DNA of 64,000 nt from Candidatus Hydrogenedens sp. (GTDB taxonomy: Bacteria; Hydrogenedentota; Hydrogenedentia; Hydrogenedentales; JAEUWI01), in the NCBI GenBank assembly GCA_016125095.1, contig WGMK01000013.1:310001-374000 (forward strand), given 5' to 3'. Under the pieces are notes generated by a model. It did no database searches. It worked only from the letters and a program-made list of their open reading frames with translations, and had not been told where the DNA came from. This document shows, piece by piece, positions 8,337-20,610 of this stretch. A program made the translations under genes and the position numbers. Position 1 is the stretch's first letter. Every line of letters begins with the position of its first letter.

Positions 8337-9290
8337 ATGAAACGTCATGGATTTACGCTTATCGAACTACTGGTGGTGATTGCCATCATCGGCATCCTGG
8401 CGGCGATTCTGCTGCCGGCCTTGGCGCGTGCGCGCGAGGCGGCACGGCGCGCGAGCTGCCAGAACAATCTCAAGCAGCTCGGGCTGGTGTTCAAGATGTA
8501 CGCCAGCGAATCGCGCGGCGAGCGCTTCCCGCGCATGAAGACGGTCAATTGTCTCGACGAACTACAGCCGTGGAACGCCATTTTCGAGGCGGAGACGGTG
8601 TATCCGGAGTATCTCTCCGACTTCAACGTGCTGATCTGTCCGAGCGCTTCCGGCGGCGGCGACGCGCTCGAGTATTACGATCAGGGCCAGACGACGTCGC
8701 CGCTCTGGGAGGAGTGGGAGAACCTCGCGACGGGCGAGGGTTCGGACGACGGCCGGGTGCAGCCTTGCGAAGTGACGGTCGAGCCTTACTATTACTACGG
8801 CTACGCGCTGGCCGATCCGCTTTTTACCGGCACGGCGGACTTCGACAGTTTCGAACTGGCCACGGCAGGCTGGGGCGAAGGCCTGCAGGAAGCGTTCGAC
8901 GCGGGCGGCACGAGCGCGGCAGCACAATTCGCGGACGCGGACTGGACGCTGGAGGACGAGGGCACGCCCGTGCCGCTGGCGAACGGCCAGACGGGGTCGG
9001 TGTATCGCCTGCGCGAGGGCATCGAGCGCTTTTTCGTCACCGACATCAACAACCCGGGCGCGAGCACGCAGGCCCAGTCGCAGATTGTGGTGATGCACGA
9101 CGCGGTGTCCGAAGAGCCGGCGCACTTCAACCACATTCCCGGCGGCGCGAACGTATTGTTCATGGACGGGCACGTGGAATTCCTGCGCTGGGTGCCGGGC
9201 CAGGCGGAGACGAATCCGTTCCCGGTGAACCAGGCCGGCATCATCCTGCACGAGGCGGGGGAAGGCGGCCACGACCACAACCACAATTGA
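8337..9290 (+). CDS. Pseudopilin-like H-X9-DG (DUF1559-type) protein
   Basis: 317 residues. The N-terminus [20 protein letters not shown] is a type IV prepilin signal: cleavage before Phe, Glu at mature position 5, then a long hydrophobic helix. [20 protein letters not shown] follows, as in DUF1559 proteins. The C-terminus holds the H-x9-DG motif ([19 protein letters not shown]). Such proteins are exported through type II secretion or type IV pilus machinery and are strongly expanded in Planctomycetes, Lentisphaerae and Hydrogenedentota-like bacteria; their exact role is unsettled. Start at ATG 8337 with AGGAG at 8321. The last residues are His-rich ([10 protein letters not shown]), echoing the His-rich protein upstream. 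Confidence 0.85.
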   Translation: MKRHGFTLIELLVVIAIIGILAAILLPALARAREAARRASCQNNLKQLGLVFKMYASESRGERFPRMKTVNCLDELQPWNAIFEAETVYPEYLSDFNVLICPSASGGGDALEYYDQGQTTSPLWEEWENLATGEGSDDGRVQPCEVTVEPYYYYGYALADPLFTGTADFDSFELATAGWGEGLQEAFDAGGTSAAAQFADADWTLEDEGTPVPLANGQTGSVYRLREGIERFFVTDINNPGASTQAQSQIVVMHDAVSEEPAHFNHIPGGANVLFMDGHVEFLRWVPGQAETNPFPVNQAGIILHEAGEGGHDHNHN

Positions 9291-9298
9291 CCCCTGCC

Positions 9299-9327
9299 GA
9301 CGGGGGCCGGCGCGGCCGGTCCCCGTC
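9299..9327. terminator. Hairpin between convergent genes
   Basis: Inverted repeat GACGGGGGCCGGC / GCCGGTCCCCGTC with a 3-base loop, 12 of 13 pairs. It lies at the meeting point of the pseudopilin gene and the UPF0104-like gene and includes the latter's stop codon. No T tract, so any termination would be structure-dependent. Confidence 0.45.
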
Positions 9328-10243
9328 AGCGCAGGCGGCGGTTAACGAGAATCATGGCGGCCCAGCCGAAGGGGACCTGCAGCCAGAAGGTGATGAAGCG
9401 GTAGAGGCCGACCGCGATGGCGAGGTGGGCGGCGGGCAGCAGGGCCATGTTGAGGAACCAGCCCAGCACGCCCTCGGTGGCGCCCATGCCGCCGGGCAGC
9501 CCCGAGCCCGACCCGACGAGCGTGGACACCGTGGCGAAGAAGGCGGCGCGCGCGAAGGTGATGCCGCCGGGGAGCTGATTCACCAGCAGGTAGAGCACAA
9601 GTCCGGCGCAGAGCCAGTCGAACAGGCGCATGCTCAGGATGAGGACGGTGCGCGGGCGGAACCAGAAGCCCGCAGGAAGCGCCAGCGGCGTGTGCGCAAT
9701 CAGGGACGCGACGCCATTGGCCACCGCAAGCGCCGCGGCCGCGAGCACAAGGTAGGCCAGGCCGGACAAAACGAGCCCAATCGGCGCCGACGCGATACCG
9801 ATGAACGGGAGATAGGGCAATGCCAGCCACACGGTCAGTGCGCCGATGAGCGAGAGCAGCGCGGAGAGGTCGAGGTAGAAGAGCACGGCCTCGGCCTTGA
9901 CGGCCTCGGGAACGCTTCCGCGTCCGGCACGCGCGACGGCATCGGGGCGCACAAGCCGGCCGAGTTGCAGCGGAATAAGTTGTGCGGCGAATACCGTGAG
10001 GTAAATGCCGAAGCCGAGCCGGTCGCGGACGCGCATGCCGAACTGGGCATACGTGGCGCTCCAGGCCGTAAAGTCCACGGCGATGCCCGCGAAGTTAACG
10101 AGCATCGCGAGCAGCACCAGGCCGATGCGTCCCTGCCAGGCGGCCACTGCGGGGCGCCAGTCGTCGCGGAGGAACTGGAAGAAGAACCACACGGTGACCG
10201 CGGCCAGCACCGCCAGGGCAATCTTGCGCGCGTGTCGTTTCAC
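9326..10243 (-). CDS. UPF0104/LPG-synthase-like integral membrane protein
   Basis: 305 residues, almost entirely hydrophobic, with about eight predicted membrane helices. Features match the flippase-like region of lysylphosphatidylglycerol synthases (UPF0104/AglD2): R-x-x-R in the loop PLQLGRLVRPDAVARAG, and GSGSGLPGGMGATEGVLGWF near residue 245, the conserved glycine-rich re-entrant segment. Members occur in lipid or glycolipid modification, but the substrate here is unknown. Start is GTG 10243 with AAGGA seven bases upstream. It is monocistronic: the glnN terminator lies upstream and a convergent gene downstream. Confidence 0.8.
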   Translation of the reverse strand: MKRHARKIALAVLAAVTVWFFFQFLRDDWRPAVAAWQGRIGLVLLAMLVNFAGIAVDFTAWSATYAQFGMRVRDRLGFGIYLTVFAAQLIPLQLGRLVRPDAVARAGRGSVPEAVKAEAVLFYLDLSALLSLIGALTVWLALPYLPFIGIASAPIGLVLSGLAYLVLAAAALAVANGVASLIAHTPLALPAGFWFRPRTVLILSMRLFDWLCAGLVLYLLVNQLPGGITFARAAFFATVSTLVGSGSGLPGGMGATEGVLGWFLNMALLPAAHLAIAVGLYRFITFWLQVPFGWAAMILVNRRLR

Positions 10244-10320
10244 CGGCTTGTCCTTCTCCCCGCCAAGCGTAGGCGGGCAAGTATGCCAGAGGCGGCGCCA
10301 GGGCCGCCAAGGTCGCGCGA

Positions 10321-10354
10321 AACAAAACGGGCGCCTGCGTTTCCGCAGGCGCCC
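10321..10354 (-). terminator. Intrinsic terminator of glnN
   Basis: Perfect 11-bp stem GGGCGCCTGCG (10329-10339) / CGCAGGCGCCC (10344-10354) with a 4-base loop, followed on the minus strand by TTTTGTTT. It lies 42 bases beyond the glnN stop. Confidence 0.9.
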
Positions 10355-10396
10355 GAAAGTGTCAGCGCCAGATTGAGCCGGATACCGGCCGGGGCG

Positions 10397-12574
10397 TTAC
10401 TTGATGAACAGCATTTCCTGGTAGGTCGGCAGGGGCCACTGGTCGTCGGCCACCACCGTTTCCAGTTCGTCGACCACGGCGCGAAGCGAGGCCATCGCCG
10501 GGATGATCTCGTTCTTGCAGTAGAGGCACGCGTTTTCCGGGTCGCCGTGCTCGGCGCCTTCCTTCTTCTCGGACAGCGCCTTGATGGCGCCCTGCAGGGT
10601 CGCGATCAGGCCGGTGATGTAGGTCAGCGTGTCGGCGTCGGTGTTGATGCCGACGGCCTTGAGCTGCGCGAGGCTGGTGGCCAGCTCGCCCTGGTAGCGG
10701 ATGGCGGCCGGGAATATCATCGTGCGGGCGATCTCGAGCATGAGGTTCGACTCGACGTTGATCGACTTCACGTACTGCTCGGCGTACACCTCGTAGCGGC
10801 TGTGCGTTTCGCGGGCCGAGAGCACGTTGTACTTCTCGAACAGGTCCACCACGTCCTGGCTCTTGATGGCCGGCAGGGCGTCGGCGGTGGTCTTCAGGTT
10901 CGGCAGGCCGCGCTTGGCCGCTTCTTCATGCCACGCTTCCGAGTAGCCGTCGCCGTTGAAGATGACCGCCTTGCACTCGGCGTACACGGTCTTGACGAGT
11001 TCGGCCACTACCTTGCCCAGCTTCTCGGGCGTGGAGGTGTCGGCACCCTCGAGGAACGAGGCGCAGTAGTCGAGCGATTCGGCCATGATCGAGTTGAGCG
11101 CCACGAGCGGACCCGCGATCGACTGGCTCGAGCCCACGGCGCGGAACTCGAAGCGGTTGCCGGTGAAGGCCATCGGGCTGGTGCGGTTGCGGTCGCCGGA
11201 GTGCTTGGGGATGGGGGGCAGCACGTCGACGCCCACCGTCATCACGCTCTTCTTCGACTGCACCGGCTTGCCTTCCGACAGCGCCTCGATCACTTCCGTG
11301 AGCTCGTCGCCCAGGAAAATGGAGAGGATGGCCGGCGGGGCTTCGTTGGCGCCCAGACGGTGGTCGTTCGAAGCGCTCGCCACCACGGCGCGCAGCAGCG
11401 GGGCCCACTTGTATACGGCGCGGATCATCGCCATGCAGAACACCAGGAACTGGGCGTTCTCCGCGGGCGTGTCGCCGGGATCGAAGAGGTTGCCGGCGTT
11501 AGCCGAGCCCATCGAGTAGTTGAGGTGCTTACCGGAGCCGTTCACGCCCGCGAACGGCTTTTCGTGCAGGATGCACTCCATGCCGTACTTCTGGGCCACG
11601 CGGCGCAGGGTCACCATAATCAGCTGCTGGTGGTCGGTGGCTACGTTGCCGAACTCGAACACCGGCGCGATTTCGTACTGGCTCGGGGCCACTTCGTTGT
11701 GGCGGGTCTTCACCGGGATACCCAGTTTGAAGCACTCGCGCTCGACTTCGAACATGCAGGCGAGCACGCGCTCGGGAATCGCGCCGAAGTAGTGATCTTC
11801 GAATTCCTGGCCCTTGGGCGGCGGAGCACCGAAGAGGGTGCGGCTGGAGATGAGGAGGTCCGGGCGCGCGTAGAACAGGTTGCGGTCGATCAGGAAGTAT
11901 TCCTGCTCGGCGCCTGCCGTGCTCGACACGAACGCCCCGTCGGTGCCGAAGAACTTCAGCACGCGCTGGGCATGCACGTTCAGCACCTGCATCGAGCGCA
12001 GCACCGGGGTCTTCTTGTCGAGGGCTTCACCGGTCCACGACACAAAGGCCGTCGGGATACACAGTGTCGTGCCGTTGGGATTCTCGAGGATATAGGCCGG
12101 GCTGGTCACGTCCCAGATGGTATATCCGCGCGCTTCGAAGGTGGCACGGATGCCGCCGGACGGGAACGACGAACCGTCGGGCTCGCCCTGAATCAGCGTC
12201 TTGCCTTCAAACTCCGCGAGCGTACCGCCCTTGCCGTCGGGGTTGAAGAAGGAGTCGTGCTTCTCCGCCGTCAGGCCGGTCAGCGGATAAAAGACGTGCG
12301 CATAGTGCGTCGCGCCTTTTTCCATGGCCCACGAGCGCATCTCCGACGCCACGGCATCGGCTGTCTCCGGGTCGAGCTTGGTGCCGTTCTCGATGGTCTT
12401 GCGAAGCGACTTGAAGACCTTACGCGGCAGGCGCTGTTCCATGACCTGCAGGCTGAATACACTAGAGCCGTAGATCTTGCTGGTCGGTAGTTTCTCGTAG
12501 TTGATCGAGTTTTCGACCGATCCGCGGTTGACGATTTGTTGGATGGCCGCTTGGCGCGCCTCATTCCCGCTCAT
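10397..12574 (-). CDS. glnN: Type III glutamine synthetase
   Basis: 725 residues, the length of GSIII and far longer than GSI (about 470). It makes glutamine from glutamate, ammonia and ATP. GSIII-specific blocks include [18 protein letters not shown] near the N-terminus, the catalytic segments [46 protein letters not shown] and [21 protein letters not shown], and the C-terminal region ending in [15 protein letters not shown] is a dodecamer, common in Bacteroidetes, cyanobacteria and PVC-type bacteria. Start at ATG 12574, with GGAG upstream. A candidate sigma-54 promoter 65 bases upstream and a strong terminator downstream make it a single-gene nitrogen-responsive unit. Confidence 0.97.
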   Translation of the reverse strand: MSGNEARQAAIQQIVNRGSVENSINYEKLPTSKIYGSSVFSLQVMEQRLPRKVFKSLRKTIENGTKLDPETADAVASEMRSWAMEKGATHYAHVFYPLTGLTAEKHDSFFNPDGKGGTLAEFEGKTLIQGEPDGSSFPSGGIRATFEARGYTIWDVTSPAYILENPNGTTLCIPTAFVSWTGEALDKKTPVLRSMQVLNVHAQRVLKFFGTDGAFVSSTAGAEQEYFLIDRNLFYARPDLLISSRTLFGAPPPKGQEFEDHYFGAIPERVLACMFEVERECFKLGIPVKTRHNEVAPSQYEIAPVFEFGNVATDHQQLIMVTLRRVAQKYGMECILHEKPFAGVNGSGKHLNYSMGSANAGNLFDPGDTPAENAQFLVFCMAMIRAVYKWAPLLRAVVASASNDHRLGANEAPPAILSIFLGDELTEVIEALSEGKPVQSKKSVMTVGVDVLPPIPKHSGDRNRTSPMAFTGNRFEFRAVGSSQSIAGPLVALNSIMAESLDYCASFLEGADTSTPEKLGKVVAELVKTVYAECKAVIFNGDGYSEAWHEEAAKRGLPNLKTTADALPAIKSQDVVDLFEKYNVLSARETHSRYEVYAEQYVKSINVESNLMLEIARTMIFPAAIRYQGELATSLAQLKAVGINTDADTLTYITGLIATLQGAIKALSEKKEGAEHGDPENACLYCKNEIIPAMASLRAVVDELETVVADDQWPLPTYQEMLFIK

Positions 12575-12978
12575 AGTTATTGGTTCTCCATAACGTTTTA
12601 GCCATTGCCCCGGCTGTTTGGGATTGAACCCCCATCTTCGCAGTTAGCGTGCCAACCTTGTCAAGCCGACCTGTGGAAAATGTCAACATTAATGTTTACA
12701 AGTACTTAGCTTTTGAAGAGTTCTGCTCGGGCTCGTGGAGGATGCCGAAGACGCCAAACGCGCCTACAGAATGGTAGTTTTTGCGTGTCCATCCTACCGC
12801 GAGGTAGCCGATTTAAAGGCGTTTAGTGCCGGTACCAGATGGTAGGAAACGGGGCGCAAAGCGCCGCTTGGTGCACAGACTTCCGGTATCAAGATGCGGT
12901 ATCGGGCACGGCATGACATCGCCCCTCGCTTTGTCCTATCATCCGCGCCTTGTGTTGTTACGCTGTGGGGAAAAGCGC
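12575..12978. other. Intergenic region between divergent glnN and carbamoyltransferase genes
   Basis: 404 bases. The half near glnN holds the sigma-54-type promoter at 12639-12655. TTGACA also occurs twice on the minus strand (12681-12686 and 12659-12664 approximately), neither with a convincing -10 at the right distance. The half near the carbamoyltransferase has no clear promoter, repeat or RNA that I can support. Confidence 0.5.
12639..12655 (-). promoter_or_regulatory. Candidate sigma-54 promoter of glnN
   Basis: Minus strand TTGGCACGCTAACTGCG. Consensus is TGGCACG-N4-TTGCW; the invariant GG and GC are present with exactly 10 bases between them and the -24 block is perfect, while the -12 block reads CTGCG. 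Start would be near 12628. A nitrogen-assimilation gene is the classic sigma-54 target. No enhancer-binding site was identified. Confidence 0.65.
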
Positions 12979-14679
12979 GTGCTGGCATTGGGCATCAACG
13001 AAGACCTGTTCGACTCCGGGGTGACGCTTTGCGATTCCGGGACGGTGATGTTCGCCTCGAACGAGGAGCGCTATACCCGCCGGAAGAACGAGGGCGGCTT
13101 TCCCCGCCACGCGCTGCAGGCATTGTTCGACTATACCGGAATCGCGCCGGGCGACATTCAGGCCGTGTGCGTGGCCGGCCATGCCACGCCGCCCTTCGCG
13201 GCGCGCCTGGTGCCGCCGCTGCACGATGTCGTGTTCAACATCAAGCGGACCAAGGGCGATACCCTGGGCAAGCGGCTGCTGGACGCGGCAGTGTTCGCGA
13301 CGCCGGTGTCGCACACCACCGAGGATTCCGCGCTCCGCCGCGCCACCCGGCCGCTGCTGCCGTGGGCGTTGCGCCGGATGCTGCCGGCGGCCATGCGCGA
13401 GGCGGCGATTCACCATGTCGAGCACCACACCTGCCACGCGGCAGCGGCGTGGGGGCTATCCGGCTTTGAGCGGGCCCTGTGCGTCACGGCGGACGGCATG
13501 GGCGACGGCCTGTCGTTCACGGTGTCGCGCTGTACGCCCGAGCGGCGTATCGAACGGCTATGGTCCGCCCCGGCGTCGAGTTCCCTCGGGCTGTTTTTCG
13601 AGGCGCTCACCGAGTCCATGGGATTCACGCCCTCGCGCGACGAGGGCAAGCTCACGGGCCTCGCCGCCAACGGCGTGCCTGGCCGCATTGGTATTCCGAA
13701 TCCCTTCCGCTTCGAGGGGGGCGTGCTGCGGTATAACGGCCTGCACGGCCGCGCGGCGATCGCGCACTTTCGCGAGCGCATGCAGCAGGGCGATTCGCGC
13801 GAGGACCTGTCGGCGTGGGCGCAGCATATTCTTGAGCAGACCGTGCTCGAGGTCGTGCGGCACTGGCTGCGGGACACCGGCGAGACCCGGCTGGTGCTGG
13901 CGGGCGGGATCTTCGCGAATGTGAAACTTAACCAGCACCTGCACGAGCTGGAGACCATCGAGTCTATTTTCATCTGTCCGAACATGGGCGACGGCGGGCT
14001 GGGTATCGGCGCGATTCACCAGACCTTCGGATTGACGCCCGAGCGGCTGCGCGATGTGTTTTTCGGGGAAGATTTTACCCCGGCCTATATCGAGGGCGTG
14101 CTTAAGGGTTCCGGTTTGCCGTATACCCGCGAGGCGGAGGTTCACGCCCGGATAGCCGAATTGCTGGCGCAGGGCAAACTGGTGGCGCGTTTCCGCGGCC
14201 GCATGGAGTGGGGCCCGCGCGCGCTGGGCAACCGCTCGATTCTCGCGGACGCCTCCGATACTGCGGTGGTCTCGCGCCTGAACGGACTGCTGCGGCGCAA
14301 CGACTTCATGCCCTTCGCGCCCGCCATGCTGGACGGCGATGCGCCCGCACTGCTCGAGGACTGGCACGCGGCGACCCATGCTGCGGAGTTCATGACCGTG
14401 TGCTTCCGGTGTTCGCCCGCGATGAAGTCAGGGTTCCCGGCAGTCGTCCATACCGATGGCACCGCCCGAGCGCAATGGGTCACCGCGGACGGCAATCCGG
14501 CGTTTCACGCGCTCCTTTCCGCCTACAAGGAGCGCTCGGGGCATGGCGTGCTCTTGAACACGAGTTTCAATATTCACGAAGAGCCGATCGTTCGGACACC
14601 CGAGGAAGCGGTGCAAGCCTTCAAGACTTCGCGGCTCGATGTGCTGGCCATCGAGGACTTCATCGTCACGCAGCGCTGA
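12979..14679 (+). CDS. NodU/CmcH-type carbamoyltransferase
   Basis: 566 residues. The N-terminal domain has the TsaD-like fold with GINEDLFDSGVTL, NEERYTRRKNEGGFP and the iron-binding H-x-x-H block HVEHHTCHAAAAW (H146, H150), and a nucleotide-binding GMGDGLS. The C-terminal YrdC-like carbamoyltransferase part has GRMEWGPRALGNRSILAD, RNDFMPFAP, TDGTARAQ and LLNTSFNIHEEPIV. Such enzymes move a carbamoyl group from carbamoyl phosphate through an adenylate to a hydroxyl on a sugar or secondary metabolite (NodU, CmcH, TobZ). The acceptor is unknown; GlgX follows after 57 bases but need not be linked. Start set at GTG 12979; ATG 12913 is possible. Confidence 0.9.
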   Translation: MLALGINEDLFDSGVTLCDSGTVMFASNEERYTRRKNEGGFPRHALQALFDYTGIAPGDIQAVCVAGHATPPFAARLVPPLHDVVFNIKRTKGDTLGKRLLDAAVFATPVSHTTEDSALRRATRPLLPWALRRMLPAAMREAAIHHVEHHTCHAAAAWGLSGFERALCVTADGMGDGLSFTVSRCTPERRIERLWSAPASSSLGLFFEALTESMGFTPSRDEGKLTGLAANGVPGRIGIPNPFRFEGGVLRYNGLHGRAAIAHFRERMQQGDSREDLSAWAQHILEQTVLEVVRHWLRDTGETRLVLAGGIFANVKLNQHLHELETIESIFICPNMGDGGLGIGAIHQTFGLTPERLRDVFFGEDFTPAYIEGVLKGSGLPYTREAEVHARIAELLAQGKLVARFRGRMEWGPRALGNRSILADASDTAVVSRLNGLLRRNDFMPFAPAMLDGDAPALLEDWHAATHAAEFMTVCFRCSPAMKSGFPAVVHTDGTARAQWVTADGNPAFHALLSAYKERSGHGVLLNTSFNIHEEPIVRTPEEAVQAFKTSRLDVLAIEDFIVTQR

Positions 14680-14736
14680 GGCAGTGCGCACGCGCGTTGG
14701 TTGCGGTATACTCGCGCCGATTCGGGGAAAGCGTAC

Positions 14737-16815
<2,079 letters not shown>

Positions 16816-17691
16816 AGCCGCCGGATTGCTCGGAGAGCTGGAGCGCGATGCCGACCAGATAGGAGGCCGCGCCGTAGGAGAGCATCACACCGTAGAGCGT
16901 GAGGATGGCGAGATAGAGCCGCTTTACGCTGTAGTCCCAGCCATTGGCCAGCGGCAGTCCGCTCAGCACCGCCAGCGGCACCGCGCAGAACACAGCCATG
17001 CTGTAGTAGCCGGGGGCCTCGCCCTTGATCCAGCCCCATTGCCCCAGCGCGGGCACGGCCTCGTCGAAGACGCGCTCGTAGCCCCAGTCCACCGCCCAGA
17101 GGAACAGCGAACCCGCGCGCGCCAGCAGGATGGCGATGATGATGGCCGTGGCCACATTCCACCCCATGCGCACCCAGTCGATAATCGGGCGGGCATCCTT
17201 GGGAAAGCCCCACCATCGCACGCCGTACGCCGCGATATAGATGGATACCGCGAGGGGCCCGGTGATCAGCCCGGCCACGAAGCACAAGGCGCGGAGCCCG
17301 GCCACGGGAATGCCGAGCTGGTCGGCCCAGAATGCGCACACGCCCAGCCACACGGGGCGGGGACCGTCGTCGCGCTTGGGCTTGGCCGCTGAGCCGCCCG
17401 CCTGCATGCCGCGCGCCTGATCTTCCGGAGCGCCCAGTTCGTCGAGCACGCGCACGACGTCGCTGTCCATGATTTTTTCCGAGGTGCGCTGGGCGATTTC
17501 CGCGCGGATGCGGCGCTCAAGCAGTTCGAGTCCCCGCTGCGCCCGGGAATCCTCCACCTCGCGATCGATGTGTAGCGCGACGTCGCGCAGGTATACGGCG
17601 ATGAACCGCTCCTGATCCGGGCTTAGCTGCATGACTCCCTCCGCAAAGGACAGGCCGGGAGTATAGACCATCCGGGAGGCGAGGGTAAACG

Positions 17692-18378
17692 CTACGCGCG
17701 CTCGGCGGGAAGCAGCAAAATGCGGAGGTCGCTGTGGTGCATGACGACGTGGTCGGGCTTGCCTTCGCGCAGGGTCTCGACCGGGTGCCAGCCCCAGCCC
17801 GCGGCCACCGAGGTGGCCCCGGCGGTGTTGGCCTCGATCATGTCGCCCTTGGTGTCGCCAATGTACCAGGCGTTGTGCTCCGGGTGGCGCTTGCGCACCT
17901 GCCGGATCTTTTTCACCTTGCTGGGTTCCTTGTCCGAGCCCAGCACCTCGATGATGTTCTGCACCGCGTACCGCTCGAGGAAGGACTCGACGGCGGCCGT
18001 CTGGTTCGAGGTGATGACGTAGGTGGGGTGCGCGGCGGCCAGGTCGCCCAGGAGCTCTATCATGCCCTCGAAGGGCTCGATGCGCTCGTTGGCGGCCTCG
18101 ATGCGCGGCTTGAACTGCTCGCCCAGCTGACGGAGCTTCCACACCGGAAAGCCCATTTTCACGAGGCTCTTGAAGGCGTTGCCTTCGAACAGTTTGAGCA
18201 GGGCCTCCTTGGAGTCCAGCTTGTCGTAGCCGAGTTCGCGCACGGCACCCGTGAATTCGGTGTAGAAGATCTCGAACGAGTCGGCGATCACGCCGTCGAA
18301 ATCGAACATGACCACGGGGTTGCGTTCGGTTTTGCGGCGCTTGGTGATGCGCGTACGGATTCTGGCTATCGGACCCAA
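17692..18378 (-). CDS. HAD-family hydrolase, phosphoglycolate-phosphatase-like
   Basis: 228 residues. HAD motif I is VMFDFDGVIADS (D26, D28), motif II is the ITSN at about 120, motif III the Lys in KEPSKVKKI, and motif IV IGDTKGDMIEA. A helical cap of about 70 residues sits between motifs I and II, as in Gph/beta-phosphoglucomutase-type enzymes. It probably removes phosphate from a small metabolite; the substrate cannot be read. Start is TTG 18378 with AGGA eight bases upstream. The N-terminus has an unusual basic tail (RIRTRITKRRKTER). The stop lies 59 bases before the PspC-like gene, so the two may be one unit. Confidence 0.85.
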   Translation of the reverse strand: MGPIARIRTRITKRRKTERNPVVMFDFDGVIADSFEIFYTEFTGAVRELGYDKLDSKEALLKLFEGNAFKSLVKMGFPVWKLRQLGEQFKPRIEAANERIEPFEGMIELLGDLAAAHPTYVITSNQTAAVESFLERYAVQNIIEVLGSDKEPSKVKKIRQVRKRHPEHNAWYIGDTKGDMIEANTAGATSVAAGWGWHPVETLREGKPDHVVMHHSDLRILLLPAERA

Positions 18379-18456
18379 GCGGGGTGTCCTCGTCGGTTTC
18401 CTGCTGCTGCGGCGTCGGAGTATAGCAAAAAACCGCCGCGCCGCGAAGTCCGCCGA

Positions 18457-20610
18457 TTAATCCCGCTGTCCCCGCTGCCGGGCCCGCAGGCCCAGCAGCA
18501 GAATCAATGCAACACCGACAACGGCCAGATCGCCGCCGCGGCCCCCGGGCAGGCCATCGCCCGCGCCGCAGCCGAGAATGCGATTCGGCTTGTCGTCGGG
18601 AACGCTGACGTTCGCGCGCAGCGTGATTTCCCGCGTGCCGGAGGGAGCGCCCGTCAGCCGTAGCTTGGCCGAGAACTCGTCGGTACCGATCGCGGTAAAG
18701 CGCACCCGCACCGTGGTCTGCCCCGCGGGCTGCAGCGTGTAGGTGGCCGTGTCGAGCAGAGTGAAGGCACCCGTGGCGTCATCGAGGAACGCGCGGCCGG
18801 CCAGGGCCTGACCGCCCGTGTTCGACAGCTCGAACGCGATTTCCTTCGATTCGCCCAGCGGCACGACACCATACAGCGCCTCGCTGCCGCCCGGGGTCAC
18901 CGTAAGTTCGGCCAGGTCGATGCTTTCGAAGATGGCGAACACGCCGGGCACCCGCACGCTGTAGGCCAGGGCGCCGAGCGGCGCGACGGCCGGACTCGCA
19001 TAGAGCACGTTCCAGGGACCCGTGCCGGGGGTGACGCGGAGCGCGCTGCCGCTATCCGCCCAGTCCGCGCCGAAGCCTCGGGCTTCCCGCTTGGTCGTCT
19101 GGGTGCCGAAGCCCTCGAGCACGACGGTTGGCGGGCTCTGCGCGAAGCGGTCGCCCGCGTCGATGTCGAGGGCGTCGCCGTTCATCGCAACGGCCTGAAG
19201 CAGCACGAAGGGCCAGGTGCCGTCGAGCGCATCGGGCAGCGCCGTGGCGGCGGCGCCGGCGGACGACGGGAAGAAAAGCGCCTCGGGCGAACAGGCCGCA
19301 GAGGCGTACAACCAGAACGATTCACCGGGCTTCACGATCGACGCAGGCCATGTAACCGTGATGGTGCCGTCGAAGGGCGGCGGCAGTTCCAGCACCAGCG
19401 GCGGTGCCGTACGCACATTGTCCGAGGTCAGGTGCACGCCGGCCGTTGCGCGCGGACATCCCGCCGAGCTCTCGTCGGACTGCCAGCGATCCCCGGGCAG
19501 GGCCAAGGCCCCGGCCGGACTGGCCGGAAGTCCCGCGGCGCCGGAGGGCTGGGCGTTCTCGACCGTAATCGTCCGTGCCTCGGAGGACACGGCCGGGAAG
19601 TTGTCGAGGCTGGCGAGCGCGGCCACGGGGTATGCGCCCGGATCGAAGTCGAGCTCGACCGTATAGAGGCCGGTCTCGGCGTCGAACTCGGCGTCGAAAC
19701 GGGTGCCGTCGACATCGAACCAGACTTCCGGCGATGCGCCCACGCAGAGGTTTTCGGGCAAGAGCTTTACGCGCGCCGAAAGCACGACGGGGCGGCTGGC
19801 GGCCGTGGGCGGGAACACGAAGGTGTCCGCATCGGTAATCAGGTCCACACGACGAACTTCGCACTGCTGCGGGCAATCGCCGCCGCTGACGACGGAGACC
19901 TGCAGGACCGCCTGGGTGGTGTTGGTCCCGTCGGATACGGCGTAGGTCAGCGTGTAAAAGCCGGTGGTGTAAATATCGACCGTGCCCGTCTGCTCGATGG
20001 ACTCCGTTAGGTCGCCTGCGCAGATGTCGGTGGCCGTGGCTGCGGGCGCCGTAAAGGCGTTGCCGGCGCAGATGGAGACGCTGTTGCCGCCATCGATGGT
20101 CAGCACCGGCGGCACGGTATCGCGTACGAGGACCAGGCGGCTGCGCGATGCGGTGTTTCCGGCCGCATCCGCCGCCGTGTAGGTAATGGTGTATTCGCCC
20201 GGCGTCCCGGTATCGGCCGGTTCCGAGGCCGCGATGCTGCCGGAAATGTCGCCATCGCGATCGTCTTGCGCGGTCGCGCCGGGATCGTTGAACGCGCTGC
20301 CGCATTCAATCACCACCTCGGCGTTCCCCAGCAGCTCGAGCGTCGGTGCTTGCACATCGGGCCCCACGGGCGTGCGCGCGGCGGGGGATTCGACGGGGCC
20401 CTCCGTGGTCTCCACGACGGCGGAGGATTCCACCGCCTCGTAGCCCGTGGGGAGCGGGTCCGCGATCCGCGCATCGATGGACACGCTGATCGAGTCTCCC
20501 GGCTGGAGGAGGCCGCCCTCATAGTCGTAGGTGAGCGTTTCGCCCCAGGCGCCTTGGGTAAGCAGGAGGGCCAGCGCCGCGAATCGATAGGCTGTATTGC
20601 GCGGCATCAT
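18457..20610 (-). CDS. Surface protein with HYR/DUF5011-like domains and C-terminal sorting-like tail
   Basis: 717 residues with a signal peptide (cleavage after GAWG). Residues about 90-165 and 168-245 are tandem Ig-like domains of the DUF5011/HYR type (CGSAFNDPGATAQDDRDGDI, TYTAADAAGN, then VPPVLTIDGGNSVSIC). The middle is beta-rich without a known domain. Near residue 590 a choice-of-anchor-like stretch (ELTVTPGGSEALYGVVPLGE) precedes the end. The tail has GCGAGDGLPGGRGGD, a hydrophobic helix (LAVVGVALILLLGL) and RARQRGQRD: the Gly/Cys box, helix and Arg cluster of CTERM-type sorting signals. It starts by TAATG overlap with the preceding large repeat protein, so the two are co-translated. 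Confidence 0.75.
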   Translation of the reverse strand: MMPRNTAYRFAALALLLTQGAWGETLTYDYEGGLLQPGDSISVSIDARIADPLPTGYEAVESSAVVETTEGPVESPAARTPVGPDVQAPTLELLGNAEVVIECGSAFNDPGATAQDDRDGDISGSIAASEPADTGTPGEYTITYTAADAAGNTASRSRLVLVRDTVPPVLTIDGGNSVSICAGNAFTAPAATATDICAGDLTESIEQTGTVDIYTTGFYTLTYAVSDGTNTTQAVLQVSVVSGGDCPQQCEVRRVDLITDADTFVFPPTAASRPVVLSARVKLLPENLCVGASPEVWFDVDGTRFDAEFDAETGLYTVELDFDPGAYPVAALASLDNFPAVSSEARTITVENAQPSGAAGLPASPAGALALPGDRWQSDESSAGCPRATAGVHLTSDNVRTAPPLVLELPPPFDGTITVTWPASIVKPGESFWLYASAACSPEALFFPSSAGAAATALPDALDGTWPFVLLQAVAMNGDALDIDAGDRFAQSPPTVVLEGFGTQTTKREARGFGADWADSGSALRVTPGTGPWNVLYASPAVAPLGALAYSVRVPGVFAIFESIDLAELTVTPGGSEALYGVVPLGESKEIAFELSNTGGQALAGRAFLDDATGAFTLLDTATYTLQPAGQTTVRVRFTAIGTDEFSAKLRLTGAPSGTREITLRANVSVPDDKPNRILGCGAGDGLPGGRGGDLAVVGVALILLLGLRARQRGQRD

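Noticed and set aside
8309..12490. A 1393-codon open frame on the plus strand
   Set aside because: It crosses the pseudopilin gene, a convergent membrane gene, a terminator and glnN in wrong frames; composition is that of a shadow frame.
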